Translations under genes and position numbers: made by a program
Part shown: in pieces, positions 7,443 through 16,070 of the stretch
Layout: every line of letters starts with the position of its first letter
Position numbering within the stretch: position 1 is the first letter of the stretch
Notes under the pieces: model-generated
Seen by the model: only the letters and a program-made list of their open reading frames with translations
The model's database searches: none
What the model was told of the DNA's origin: nothing
NCBI RefSeq assembly: GCF_000422485.1
Contig: NZ_AULW01000052.1
Location: 1-64,000, forward strand
Length of the DNA stretch: 64,000 bases
DNA from: Paenibacillus pasadenensis DSM 19293
Lineage (GTDB): Bacteria; Bacillota; Bacilli; Paenibacillales; Paenibacillaceae
Direction: 5' to 3'

Positions 7443-7644
7443 AATCGAGATCGTACAGAGGAGAGTCCTTGAAAAAATCCGTCAGACGCGTTTTCGGTTT
7501 CGTTAAACGTTGATATTCTTCCATCGACAGAACGACTGCTGCGGGCATTCCCCGTACCGTTATCATTTGCGGGCCTTCATCGGCTGCTTTCTTCACGACG
7601 GAGCTTAATTGATTCTTAGCGTCTTGAAGCTGCCACTGCATCAT
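7435..7644 (-). CDS. Phd/YefM-type antitoxin, C-terminally truncated
   Basis: 69 residues (or 68 from the second ATG). MQWQLQDAKNQLSSVVKKA is the Phd/YefM DNA-binding fold, followed by the conserved ITVRGMPAAVVLSMEEYQRL. Family members usually run about 80-85 residues with a toxin-binding tail; here it stops at LYDLDLD, just where the toxin remnant begins. A good GGGGAG ribosome site precedes the start. The region is AT-richer than its neighbours, as expected of an acquired cassette. It may still bind DNA, but its toxin-neutralising tail is shortened. Confidence 0.85.
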   Translation of the reverse strand: MMQWQLQDAKNQLSSVVKKAADEGPQMITVRGMPAAVVLSMEEYQRLTKPKTRLTDFFKDSPLYDLDLD

Positions 7645-7792
7645 GAAAATCTCCCCAATCGAAATTGGCTAGACTGTCTAACTATAATTAGCATAGCACA
7701 TCGTAACGTTTCATTCGCCCAAAATGGAAGCTACGCTGGCCCCATGAGATGCCGTTTCTGCGAGCTCCATAAGCTTGTCCCATGAGGAAGCA
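7645..7792 (-). promoter_or_regulatory. Putative promoter and operator of the antitoxin gene
   Basis: Upstream of the antitoxin the minus strand reads GCTAATTATAGTTAGACAGTCTA. It has a TATAGT-like -10 and an 11-bp inverted repeat TAGAC-A-GTCTA near 7669-7679, the kind of site Phd-type antitoxins use for autorepression. The exact promoter is not resolved. Confidence 0.4.
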
Positions 7793-7836
7793 AAGGGCCG
7801 GTTGAAGTCTCCACCAGGAGAGTTCAACCGGCCCTT
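7793..7836 (-). terminator. Strong hairpin downstream of the beta-propeller gene
   Basis: A perfect 14-bp stem, AAGGGCCGGTTGAA pairing with TTCAACCGGCCCTT, around a 16-base loop. On the minus strand it ends CCCTTTGC, a weak T tract. It lies 17 bp after the stop at 7853. Confidence 0.65.
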
Positions 7837-7852
7837 ATCCATGGAACTTCCT

Positions 7853-9208
7853 CTAGCGAGGCAGCTTCACCGCGATCAGCCTGCCCTTCGTCTGCACGAT
7901 CAGCACATCGCCTGTCTTGAGCGTCGGCCCGTACTCGCGCGAGCCTGTCGCCACCTTGAGCAGCGGCTCCGTCGTCTGCAGGTCGAAGCCGTACAGATAC
8001 CCGTCCGACTGCGCGCTGAAGATGCGGTTCCCGTAAATCTCGCTGCGCACGACCGGGTTGTCGGCCAGCCACGTCACCGGATGGCCGTTGGCCGTCTTGA
8101 TTCCATACAAGCCGCCGTTATCCTGGCTGACCAGCAAAATGCGCCCTCCCTGCGGCGGCCCGGCCAGCTGCATCCGCTCATTCCGCTTGAAGTAGGTCTC
8201 GACGGGCTTGGCGCCTGCCGCATAAGACTTGAAATCAAACTTGAACAGCTTCGCGCCGCCCCCGTCCACGTACAGGTCGTTTTTATCCAGCGCCAGGATC
8301 GGGCTGCGGATCGGATAAGGCGGCGAGCCTTCCACTTCATAGTCGTAGAGGCGGGTTCCCTTGACGGCTCCGCTCCTCAGGCTCAGCACCGGCATCTCAA
8401 TCTGCCGCTCGGGCGTACGATCCATGTCCGCGAGCATCCACATCTCTTTCACCGTATAAACGAGCCCGTCCCGGACGAGCAGAGGCGCGCCTGTTCGGTT
8501 CGCCGTCCACAGCAGCTTGCCCGTCGCCGCGTCGACCGCATTGAGCTGGGTCGAGGTGATCGCTCCGGATACGACATACGTCAAAAGCAGCACTCCATCA
8601 TGCTCGGACAAGCTGTACGGTCCCATGCCCATCGGCTCCTTGACGTCCGCCCACAACCGCTTCCCGTCGGAGGCGCGCAGCGCGGTCAGGCCATCGTCGT
8701 TGAGCGCATAGATACGGTCCTTTCCGATGAACGGAGTTCGGCCGTCCGCCTGCATGCCGGCCTCGGAGATCCATTTCCTCTTGCCGGTGGCAGCCGACAG
8801 CGCCGCGATGCGGCCGTCCTTATGGACGACGACCGCCAGATCCGAGGCCAGCTTGACGAAAGGCCTCAGGTCCTTTCCGTAAGAAAAAAGCACCTTGCCG
8901 TCAGCCGCGCTGCGGGCGACGAGCTTCGAGCCGGAGATCGCGTACACGATGCCGTTCTCTGCCGCCGCGTTGCCTTCATAGAAAAAGCCGTCCGCTCCCG
9001 GTACATCGATGGAAGCCGTCCATAGGGGCTTCGCCAATGGAGCGGTCCGCTCCGCCGGGGCATAGCCCGAAACCGACAGCGACGGCGTTTCCGCTCGCAC
9101 CGGCGCAGCAGACAGGACAGGGACGAGCAGCAGCGCGGCGCCGAGGATGGCGCAGCCGGCTCGACGAGAAGCTTTCGAGGCCATTTTCTTCCTGCGAAAA
9201 TCAATCAT
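7853..9208 (-). CDS. Secreted PQQ-like beta-propeller repeat protein
   Basis: 451 residues. A signal peptide (basic RRKK, hydrophobic core, cleavage near PVRAETPS around residue 40) directs export. The rest is a series of ~40-residue propeller blades with the pattern of PQQ_2 repeats: IVYAISGSKLVARSAADGKV, IAALSAATGKRKW, LTALRASDGKRLW, LNAVDAATGKLLW, LYGIKTANG. No PQQ-binding residues or enzyme motif are evident, so it may act as a scaffold or BamB-like binding protein on the cell surface. GAGAGGAG precedes ATG 9208. Single gene. Confidence 0.82.
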   Translation of the reverse strand: MIDFRRKKMASKASRRAGCAILGAALLLVPVLSAAPVRAETPSLSVSGYAPAERTAPLAKPLWTASIDVPGADGFFYEGNAAAENGIVYAISGSKLVARSAADGKVLFSYGKDLRPFVKLASDLAVVVHKDGRIAALSAATGKRKWISEAGMQADGRTPFIGKDRIYALNDDGLTALRASDGKRLWADVKEPMGMGPYSLSEHDGVLLLTYVVSGAITSTQLNAVDAATGKLLWTANRTGAPLLVRDGLVYTVKEMWMLADMDRTPERQIEMPVLSLRSGAVKGTRLYDYEVEGSPPYPIRSPILALDKNDLYVDGGGAKLFKFDFKSYAAGAKPVETYFKRNERMQLAGPPQGGRILLVSQDNGGLYGIKTANGHPVTWLADNPVVRSEIYGNRIFSAQSDGYLYGFDLQTTEPLLKVATGSREYGPTLKTGDVLIVQTKGRLIAVKLPR

Positions 9209-9415
9209 TTAAAATGACTCCTCTCCACGACCGGCCGAAGAAGAAGCCTTTCGAACGGCCTGATCGGTCTAATAGGGCGACTCCCATTTCCAGTTGCACC
9301 CATATCTAGACGAGCCATCCGGCAAAAGGTTGCGCGTCGTGGAAGGAGCCTGATCGCAAATGAAATCGCTTTTGCTGTACACTCCGATCTCGCCTCGCCG
9401 CCTCACCGCTGACCG

Positions 9416-10669
9416 TCACGACTTCTCCGCCCGCTCCCGCCGCTGCTGCCGCCCGTACCCGGCCGCCAGCGCGGCGGCGATCGCCATGAAGACGGCGCTG
9501 GACGCGACCCCGGCCTGCAGCCCGTATCGCTCGACCGCCGCGCCGCCGACGAGCGGGCCGATGATCTGGCCCGAGGCGAAAAAAGCCGTCGCCAGGCTCA
9601 GGCAGGCCGCATACGCATGAGGCGGGACTTGCCGGCGAAGCAGCGCCGTCGTCATGAGCGGCGGCGTAATGAACGACACGAGCCCGACCCCTGCCGCTCC
9701 CATCACGGTGACCCACATCTCGTCGAAAATCGCTCCGCCCGCGCCGAGCGTCCCCAGCGCCAATCCGATCGCAAGCGTATGCCCGCTCGGCCACCGGTCG
9801 ATCGCTTTGCCTCCGATCCATCCGTTGAACAAGCCGGCGAAGCCGATTCCCGACCAGACCAGCCCCGCATAGAGGGGCGGAACGCCTTTGCTCGTCACAT
9901 AGGGAATCAGATACGTGAAGTAGATGATGTAGCCCCAGCCGAAAAAGAAATACGAAGCGACCAGCAGCAGATGCTTTTTCGGGCTCAACAGAAGGCGAAA
10001 GGCCGTTTCGCTTCCATGATGCCGCTGCGGCTCCAGCCGGGAGCCCGCGGATATGGCTGCGGCTTTTCTCGCGGCAAGCTCGAATCCGCAGGCGGCCACG
10101 ATGCCGAATGCGCCCATGAGCATCCAGGCATGGCGCCATCCCTGCAAGCGCGAGGGATCGATGGCGAAGGGGGCGAGAAATCCCGTCAGCAGAATGCCGG
10201 CGGAGCCGCCGAGCCAGATGAGGCCCGATGCCGTCCCTCTTTCCTCCGGCCGGACGGCATCCAGCGCGATCGACAGCACCAGCACGGTCGCGAACGCCGA
10301 CAGCCAGCCGATCGCCAGCCGCCACAGCCCGAGCTGCACGAGCCGTTCGCTGAACGCCGAGCCGATCAGCGTCAGCCCGAGCAGCAGGCAGGACGCCCGG
10401 TTCATCGCCGCCCTCCGGCCGGGGAACCGCGCGAGCAGCAGAGGAAGGCTCAAGGTCCCGGCCAAATACCCGATGAAATTGACGGTGCCCAGCGTCCCCA
10501 GCTGGCCGTAGCTTCCCCCGATCGCCCTCTGGATGCCCGGCAGGAGCATGCCGTAGGACAGCCGGGAAAAGCCGAGGATGACGGCAAACAACAGCGACGC
10601 CCAGAGCGTGAGCGGATTCAACGCGGAGCGCATCTCCAGGACGGCCCCCTGCTCCGCCGCAGCCGTCAT
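9416..10669 (-). CDS. YbfB/YjiJ-family MFS transporter
   Basis: 417 residues, start ATG 10669 overlapping the deacetylase stop by 4 bp (ATGA). About 12 hydrophobic helices. The first helix FSRLSYGMLLPGIQRAIG and the loop GTVNFIGYLAGTL match the YbfB/YjiJ group (PF06779), a poorly characterised MFS branch. Translational coupling to the deacetylase/acyltransferase-like gene suggests that it exports or imports that enzyme's substrate or product. A LysR gene lies divergently upstream of the operon. Confidence 0.83.
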   Translation of the reverse strand: MTAAAEQGAVLEMRSALNPLTLWASLLFAVILGFSRLSYGMLLPGIQRAIGGSYGQLGTLGTVNFIGYLAGTLSLPLLLARFPGRRAAMNRASCLLLGLTLIGSAFSERLVQLGLWRLAIGWLSAFATVLVLSIALDAVRPEERGTASGLIWLGGSAGILLTGFLAPFAIDPSRLQGWRHAWMLMGAFGIVAACGFELAARKAAAISAGSRLEPQRHHGSETAFRLLLSPKKHLLLVASYFFFGWGYIIYFTYLIPYVTSKGVPPLYAGLVWSGIGFAGLFNGWIGGKAIDRWPSGHTLAIGLALGTLGAGGAIFDEMWVTVMGAAGVGLVSFITPPLMTTALLRRQVPPHAYAACLSLATAFFASGQIIGPLVGGAAVERYGLQAGVASSAVFMAIAAALAAGYGRQQRRERAEKS

Positions 10670-11751
10670 CCGTTCAACCGGACGATCTCCGCTTCGATGC
10701 CCATCTGCTCGCAAAGCTTGCGGATGCGGCGCATGTCCAGCGCGGTCGAGATCCATTCGCAGCCTGCGGCGGACGCCTCATGAGCCGCCCATTGCAGCAC
10801 ATGGACCAAGGCATCGGCATGCGCTTCCTTCGTCGCGAAGTCCTCCAGCACGAACGTGCCGCCCTTGACCGAAGCATGCGCGTACGCCCAATGCTGGCCG
10901 GCGAAGCTGCGGGCGGCGAACCGCGTCTCCCCCTCCGCTTGGACGGCGGCGGAGAGCATCTCCAGCCATTTCCCATAAGCGCCGGCTCCCGTCGGAGCTT
11001 TCGGATTTCCCCATTCCAGCGAATCGGCGGCCAGCCTGCGCAGCTCCTCGCCCTCCTCCACCCGTCTCCACTGCTCGCCCAGGAACGCGCTCGAAGGAGC
11101 CGCCTTGAAGCGGACCTGCCAGGCGCGCTCGCGGATCGGGATGCCGTCCGCCTGCAGCAGCTCGGAGACGGGAACGGAGGCCAGGCCTTCGGCTTGGGCA
11201 TGGCTGACGAGCGAGCGGACCGCCTGCGGCGTCTCTTTGGCGTTTTCGTTGGCATGGAACACCAGGATCGCCCCCGGGACCAGCGCCGGAATCGCCCGCT
11301 CCTCGAGCTGGGCGCTCGGCGGTCCCGACCAGTCGACCGTATCCTCCCCTTCGACGAGCAGATAGTCCCACTCCCGCAGCCATTCCAGGTTCTCTTCCCG
11401 ATAAGAGGCGTAAGGAAACCGCAAGAGCGCCGGAGCCGCCCGGCCCGTCGCTTCCTGATAAGCGAGCTCGGCCAGCTGCAGCTCCTCGAAAAAGACGTCC
11501 TGGCTCACCTCCGCCATCCGGCGGTGATGGTACGTATGCATGGCGAGCTCATGGCCTCTGGCCAGCAGCTCCCTTGCCTTCTGCGGATGGCGGTCGAACC
11601 ACTCGCCCGTCAGGAAAAACGTCCCTCGCGCGCCCCCCTGCTCGAGCGCCTCGAGCCAGGCGTCGATCGAGATCCGCATCGGACCGTCATCGAACGTAAA
11701 GGCGCATAGAGCCGCCTCCGGATTGCCGCGAGTTATTGTTGCCGCTGTCAT
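10666..11751 (-). CDS. Polysaccharide deacetylase (NodB) fused to an uncharacterised C-terminal domain
   Basis: 361 residues. Residues 14-200 form a NodB/CE4 domain: TFDDGP (Asp21, Asp22), the metal-binding HTYHH (His72, His76), RFPYASYR and a terminal VFHANE. Such enzymes remove N- or O-acetyl groups from glycans or related amides. There is no signal peptide, so it should act in the cytoplasm, unusual for cell-wall deacetylases. Residues ~205-361 have a pattern reminiscent of a GNAT fold (GGTFVLEDFATKE, then AAHEASAAGCEWIST) but lack a clear acetyl-CoA loop. First gene of an operon with the YbfB-type transporter, divergent from a LysR regulator. Confidence 0.8.
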   Translation of the reverse strand: MTAATITRGNPEAALCAFTFDDGPMRISIDAWLEALEQGGARGTFFLTGEWFDRHPQKARELLARGHELAMHTYHHRRMAEVSQDVFFEELQLAELAYQEATGRAAPALLRFPYASYREENLEWLREWDYLLVEGEDTVDWSGPPSAQLEERAIPALVPGAILVFHANENAKETPQAVRSLVSHAQAEGLASVPVSELLQADGIPIRERAWQVRFKAAPSSAFLGEQWRRVEEGEELRRLAADSLEWGNPKAPTGAGAYGKWLEMLSAAVQAEGETRFAARSFAGQHWAYAHASVKGGTFVLEDFATKEAHADALVHVLQWAAHEASAAGCEWISTALDMRRIRKLCEQMGIEAEIVRLNG

Positions 11752-11840
11752 GGTGCATCCCCCTTTGGAGGCATCGCTTCCATGCGGATGCCGTCGGCCC
11801 TATTGTAAAAGGCGAGGAATGTTTTGTAAAATTGAATAAT

Positions 11841-11853
11841 ATGAACGATTCAT
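11841..11853. promoter_or_regulatory. Candidate LysR box between the divergent genes
   Basis: ATGAA-CGA-TTCAT is a 13-bp inverted repeat within an AT-rich stretch, 28 bp before the LysR start. LysR proteins bind such T-N11-A type repeats between themselves and their target. The assignment rests on position only. Confidence 0.4.
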
Positions 11854-11881
11854 TCGATAAACGCAAACAAAGGAGAGAGCC

Positions 11882-12778
11882 ATGGATCTTCGTGCCTTAA
11901 AAACCTTCGAGGCCTGCGCGCGTCTCGGACATTTCCTGAAAGCCGCCGAGGAGCTCCAATACGCTCCCTCTACGGTCACCTTGCAGATCCAGCGCCTTGA
12001 AGCGGATCTCGGCGCTTCCTTGTTCCTGCGCGACGGCAAGCGCATGATCGTGACCGAGGCCGGACGCTGGCTGCAGCAGGAGGCCGCGGCGCTGCTGAAG
12101 TCGATCGGGACGATGAGGCAGACCGTTTCGGATATTGCGGCGGGAGAGAGCGGCTCGGTGCGCTTCGCCGCGATCGAGCCGGTCGCCAGCCAGCAGCTCG
12201 CGGCCGTCGTCGCGGATTTTTGCATGAAGCGGCCGGACGTGGACGTGTCGATGGAAGTAAGCGGCAGCCGGTCGATCGCGGAGCGGGTTCGGGACGGCGA
12301 GTTGGACTTCGGCGTCTGCTCGGCCCCGCCGGCCGCGCTCCTGCTGGAGTTCGAGCCGCTGATCGAGGAGAGGCTGGGGGTCATGCTGCGCAAGAGCCAT
12401 CCGCTGGCCGGCCGGGACCGCATCGAGGCCCGCGATCTGGCGGGCCATGCCGTGCTCGTCAAGGAGCCGACCTGCATCTATCGGGAGCTCTGGGACAAGG
12501 CGATCGGTGCTAGGGGACGCGACCGGATCGCCTGCCGGGAGGTCGGAAGCTTCTACGTCATCCAGCAAATGGTCAAGGCCGGCTTCGGCATCGGCATCGT
12601 CCCGATGTACAGCGGGCTGGAGCAGGACGGCTCCTTGTCCATCCGGCCGCTGGCCGATCTGGAGCCCGTCGTGCAGGTCGGCCTCGCTTCCCGAACCAAG
12701 CCTTTGCTCGGCAAGGCGGCCCTGTCGTTGATGGAGGCGGTCCGAGGCATCGGAGAGCCGGTCCCGAACGCCGGGTAA
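11882..12778 (+). CDS. LysR-family transcriptional regulator
   Basis: 298 residues. Residues 1-60 are the winged helix-turn-helix (MDLRALKTFEACARLGHFLKAAEEL then APSTVTLQIQRLEADLGASLF). Residues 90-290 form the periplasmic-binding-like effector domain. AAAGGAGAGAG precedes the ATG. It is transcribed away from the deacetylase-MFS operon with a 130-bp shared control region, so that operon is its most likely target. The effector is unknown, perhaps the substrate of the deacetylase. Confidence 0.92.
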   Translation: MDLRALKTFEACARLGHFLKAAEELQYAPSTVTLQIQRLEADLGASLFLRDGKRMIVTEAGRWLQQEAAALLKSIGTMRQTVSDIAAGESGSVRFAAIEPVASQQLAAVVADFCMKRPDVDVSMEVSGSRSIAERVRDGELDFGVCSAPPAALLLEFEPLIEERLGVMLRKSHPLAGRDRIEARDLAGHAVLVKEPTCIYRELWDKAIGARGRDRIACREVGSFYVIQQMVKAGFGIGIVPMYSGLEQDGSLSIRPLADLEPVVQVGLASRTKPLLGKAALSLMEAVRGIGEPVPNAG

Positions 12779-12805
12779 GCTCCGGGCTCTCGCCTCCGGA
12801 TGCCA

Positions 12806-12851
12806 AAAAAGCCGTTCCGATCCATGTCTCCATGGCTCGAAACGGCTTTCC
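12806..12851 (-). terminator. Terminator of the opuA-type operon
   Basis: A 19-bp stem with two mismatches (AAAGCCGTTTCGAGCCATG with its partner) ends on the minus strand in TTTTTT. It lies between the convergent LysR and substrate-binding genes and may serve both. Confidence 0.82.
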
Positions 12852-12866
12852 TGCCGCCGAGGCTCC

Positions 12867-13778
12867 TCAGTCGGCCAGATCCTCAATGGACGAGACGTCC
12901 ATGTACGACGGCACGACCAGGCCGAGCTTCGTGCCCTTGAGGTTCGCGCCGAGGTCCTCGTACTTGCCCTCGTACTGCTCCGCATAGTCCTTGTGCGTGA
13001 CCGGCAGCCAGGCCGCGACCATCGCGTCGGCGTCGCCGCCGGCTACGCCTGCCCACATCGGGCCGGCCTCGACCTGCATCAGCTCGGTCTTGTAGCCGAG
13101 CCGGTGCTCGAGCACCCAGCCGACGACATTCGTGCTGGCGATCTCGGAATCCCAGGCGACGTAGGCGAGCTTGATCGTCTCGCCGGCGCCCGGCTCGATG
13201 CCGTCGACCCAGCCGTCGATCAGGGCGGCGTTGTCCTCCGCCCAGGCGGCGGCAGCCTCGGCCGGCTCCTGGCCGTCCTGCACGGCAGCCATCACCTTCG
13301 CCATGTCGGCGTCGGTCCACTCGAAGCGGTCGAGGAAGGCATAGGCCGACGGAGCGTCTTCCTTGAGGCCGAGGCGGGCGACCGTGCGGATCTCCTCGTC
13401 CTCGCCGAACGACTTCTTCGGATCTTCCAGATACTTGAGGTCATACTTGGCGAACATCCAGTGCGGCGTCCAGCCGGTGACGATGATCGGGTCCTCGTTC
13501 TTGACCGCCTTGTCGAGCGCGACGGCCATCGCCGCCGAGGAGCCTTCGACGAGCGTCCAGTCCGTCAGGCCGTAGTCCGTGACGGCGCGGTCCGCCGCAG
13601 CCATCAGGCCGGCGCCGGGGTCGATGCCGATGATCTTGTGGCTCACCGCTGCGCCGACAGAGCCGCCGCTACCGGACTCCGCATCCGCGTTCCCGGTGCC
13701 GTTCGACGAGCATCCCGCCACGACGAGCGCCGCCGCGACCGCAGCGCTTCCCAGCGTTTTCATCCAGTTCTTGTTCAA
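12867..13778 (-). CDS. opuAC: Glycine betaine/proline-type ABC substrate-binding lipoprotein (OpuAC-like)
   Basis: 303 residues. Lipobox VAGC with Cys23 and a Gly/Ser linker tether it to the outside of the membrane. The body is an OpuAC family type II binding fold: IIGIDPGAGLMAAADRAV, VTGWTPHWMFAKYDLKYLEDP, then VAWDSEIASTNVVGWVLE. The conserved Trp residues (WTPHW, MWAG, AAWLP) likely form the aromatic cage for a quaternary amine. Third gene of the ATPase-permease-binding protein operon, four bases after the permease. Confidence 0.9.
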   Translation of the reverse strand: MNKNWMKTLGSAAVAAALVVAGCSSNGTGNADAESGSGGSVGAAVSHKIIGIDPGAGLMAAADRAVTDYGLTDWTLVEGSSAAMAVALDKAVKNEDPIIVTGWTPHWMFAKYDLKYLEDPKKSFGEDEEIRTVARLGLKEDAPSAYAFLDRFEWTDADMAKVMAAVQDGQEPAEAAAAWAEDNAALIDGWVDGIEPGAGETIKLAYVAWDSEIASTNVVGWVLEHRLGYKTELMQVEAGPMWAGVAGGDADAMVAAWLPVTHKDYAEQYEGKYEDLGANLKGTKLGLVVPSYMDVSSIEDLAD

Positions 13779-13781
13779 GAT

Positions 13782-14627
13782 TTACCCTCTCCTGTCTGCT
13801 TGTCTTTTTCCTTTGACCAGATGCTGCGTCAGACGATCGAGGAAGATCGCCAGAATGACGATCGCGAGGCCCGCCTCGAAGCCCTTGCCGGTCTTGATCT
13901 GGCTGACCGCCCGATAGACGTCCGCTCCGATGCCCTGCGCGCCGATCAGCGACGCGATGACGACCATCGACAGCGCCAGCATGATCGTCTGGTTGATGCC
14001 CGCCATGATGGACGGCACGGCCAGCGGCAGCTGCACCTTGACCAGCTTCTGCGCCGGCGTCGAGCCGAACGAGTCGGCCGCCTCCACGAGATCGGCGGGC
14101 ACCTGGCGGATGCCGAGGTTCGTCAGCCGGATCGTCGGCGGCACGGCAAAGATGACCGAGGCGATGACGCCGGGCACGACGCCCAGGTTGAAGAACGTCA
14201 CCGCCGGGATCAGATAGACGAAGGCCGGCATCGTCTGCATGAAGTCGAGGATCGGCGTGACGATCTGCTGCGTCCGCTTGCTGCGGGCGCAGGCGATGCC
14301 GATCGGGATGCCGATGACGATGCTTACGATCGCCGACGTCAGCACGAGCGCGAGCGTATCCATCGTATGGTCCCAGTACCCGAGGTTGTCGATCAGGAAC
14401 AGTCCGACGAGCGTGAACAGCGCCATCTTCCAGCGCATGAACCGCCAGGCGAGAGCGGCCAGCAGCACGATCATCGCCAGCGCGGGCAGCAGATGCAGCA
14501 CGTAGGAAATGCCCTCGACCGCGCCTTCGATGCCGGCCGCGATCGGATCGAGCACGAACCCGAGGCTGCTCTCGATCCAGTCGACCGCCGCGTCGACCCA
14601 TTTATCCAGCGGTAGTTTCGGAAGCAT
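13782..14627 (-). CDS. opuAB: Glycine betaine/proline-type ABC permease (OpuAB-like)
   Basis: 281 residues from ATG 14627, preceded by GGAGG. It overlaps the ATPase gene by 26 bp. About six to seven helices; the EAA loop reads EAADSFGSTPAQKLVKVQLPLA, where it contacts the ATPase. The N-terminal segment before the core is short compared with the E. coli ProW tail. It forms the membrane channel of the osmoprotectant importer. Confidence 0.9.
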   Translation of the reverse strand: MLPKLPLDKWVDAAVDWIESSLGFVLDPIAAGIEGAVEGISYVLHLLPALAMIVLLAALAWRFMRWKMALFTLVGLFLIDNLGYWDHTMDTLALVLTSAIVSIVIGIPIGIACARSKRTQQIVTPILDFMQTMPAFVYLIPAVTFFNLGVVPGVIASVIFAVPPTIRLTNLGIRQVPADLVEAADSFGSTPAQKLVKVQLPLAVPSIMAGINQTIMLALSMVVIASLIGAQGIGADVYRAVSQIKTGKGFEAGLAIVILAIFLDRLTQHLVKGKRQADRRG

Positions 14628-15822
14628 CTCCGTCCACCTCCCGTCCCGGCACATGTCCGGCCAGCGCGCCGAGCACCGCTCCGCGCACGATGACGCCGAC
14701 GATGCGGCCGGTCTCGTTCACGACGGCGACCGGCACCTTGCTGCTGCCGACGAGCTCGAACAGCTCGTTCAGCAGCACGCCGGGAGCGACCGTCGGCGCG
14801 TCGCGGATGACGATGTCCTCGAGCGGCAAGCCGCGGCGCGCCGCCTCCGAGGCGTCCTCCGCCGTCAGCACGCCGATCAGCCGGCGGCTGCGGTCGGTGA
14901 CGAACAGATTGGAGATGCCGCTCTCCCGCATGAGCTGCAGCGCGACCCGCGCGCCGCGGTCGATGCCGATCGTCTCCGGCCGGCGCATCACATGCGCCGC
15001 CGTCAGCACCTTGGACAGATCGACATCCTCGACGAAGCGCTCGACGTATTCGCTCGCCGGATTGACCATGATCTCCTCCGGCGTGCCGATCTGCACGATC
15101 GCGCCGTCCTTCATGAGGGCGATCCGGTCGCCGATGCGCAGCGCCTCGTCGAGGTCATGCGTGATGAAGACGATCGTCTTTTTCATCGTGTCCTGCAGAT
15201 CGAGCAGCTCATCCTGCATGTCCTTGCGGATCAGCGGATCGAGCGCGCTGAACGCCTCGTCCATGAGCAGGATGTCGGGATCGTTCGCCAGCGCGCGGGC
15301 CAGCCCGACGCGCTGCTGCATGCCGCCGCTCAGCTCGTCGGGATAGCTGTCCGCCCGCGTTTCCAAGCCGACCAGCTTCAGCGCCTCGCGGGCTTTCGGC
15401 TCCCGCTCGGCCTTCGGCGCCTTTTGCACCTCGAGCCCGTACTCCACGTTCTCGAGCAGCGTGCGATGCGGGAACAGGGCGAACTTCTGGAACACCATGC
15501 TGATCTTTTTCTGCCGCACGGTCCTCAGCTGATCCGCCCCGAGCCGCGTAATCTCCTGCCCGTCGATCTCGATCATGCCCGATGTCGGCTCGATCAGCCG
15601 GTTGAGCAGCCGGACGAGCGTCGACTTGCCGCTGCCGGACAGCCCCATGATGACGAAGATCTCGCCCGGCTCCACCGAAAAGGACACCCGATTGACCCCT
15701 ACCGTATGTTTCGTCTCGTTGAAAATGCGGTCCTTCGACCAGCCCTGACCGAGCAGGGCGGAAATCCGTTTCGGATCCTCGCCGAATACCTTGGTCAGGT
15801 CCTTGACTTCAATGATGGGCAA
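14602..15822 (-). CDS. opuAA: Glycine betaine/proline-type ABC ATPase with CBS tail (OpuAA-like)
   Basis: 406 residues from TTG 15822, set by AAGGAGGT eight bases upstream (an ATG at 15864 lacks one). Walker A GLSGSGKST is at ~60-68, signature LSGGMQQR, Walker B ILLMDEAFSALD, switch His in FITHDLDEA. The C-terminal ~120 residues form a tandem CBS pair, which in OpuA senses ionic strength or nucleotides such as c-di-AMP. First gene of the operon, controlled by the divergent GbsR/OpcR-type repressor through the palindrome at 15929-15948. Confidence 0.92.
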   Translation of the reverse strand: MPIIEVKDLTKVFGEDPKRISALLGQGWSKDRIFNETKHTVGVNRVSFSVEPGEIFVIMGLSGSGKSTLVRLLNRLIEPTSGMIEIDGQEITRLGADQLRTVRQKKISMVFQKFALFPHRTLLENVEYGLEVQKAPKAEREPKAREALKLVGLETRADSYPDELSGGMQQRVGLARALANDPDILLMDEAFSALDPLIRKDMQDELLDLQDTMKKTIVFITHDLDEALRIGDRIALMKDGAIVQIGTPEEIMVNPASEYVERFVEDVDLSKVLTAAHVMRRPETIGIDRGARVALQLMRESGISNLFVTDRSRRLIGVLTAEDASEAARRGLPLEDIVIRDAPTVAPGVLLNELFELVGSSKVPVAVVNETGRIVGVIVRGAVLGALAGHVPGREVDGDASETTAG

Positions 15823-15919
15823 ATGCCTGCACCTCCTTGCGCCGCGGCCCCATCGGCCGGGCATTCACTCGAACCAGTCTAGCGAATGAAACCCGAAATC
15901 GTCAACCGTTAATTCCGTA

Positions 15920-15950
15920 TATTTAGTATGTACGGTTTTTACTGTACAAT
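15920..15950. promoter_or_regulatory. Divergent promoters sharing one palindromic operator
   Basis: The operator TGTACGGTTTTTACTGTACA (15929-15948) is an 8+4+8 inverted repeat with one mismatch. On the plus strand TTTAGT (15922-15927), 17 bp, then TACAAT (15945-15950) fit a promoter for the regulator. On the minus strand TTGTAC (15949-15944), 18 bp, then TAAATA (15925-15920) fit one for opuAA. One bound dimer could therefore block both. Confidence 0.65.
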
Positions 15951-16070
15951 GATTATCTCCCAAATACTCCCGTTTCCTTACCGATCCTCCCCATCGCGTC
16001 GCTTTACTTTGGGGAATTTGTCTCATACAATTATTTTGTCAGCCGAGAAGGCGATGAAGGAGCGGACAAG

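Noticed and set aside
11800-12477. Minus-strand ORF across the LysR gene
   Set aside because: Ser/Arg-rich antisense shadow; the plus strand encodes a canonical LysR HTH.
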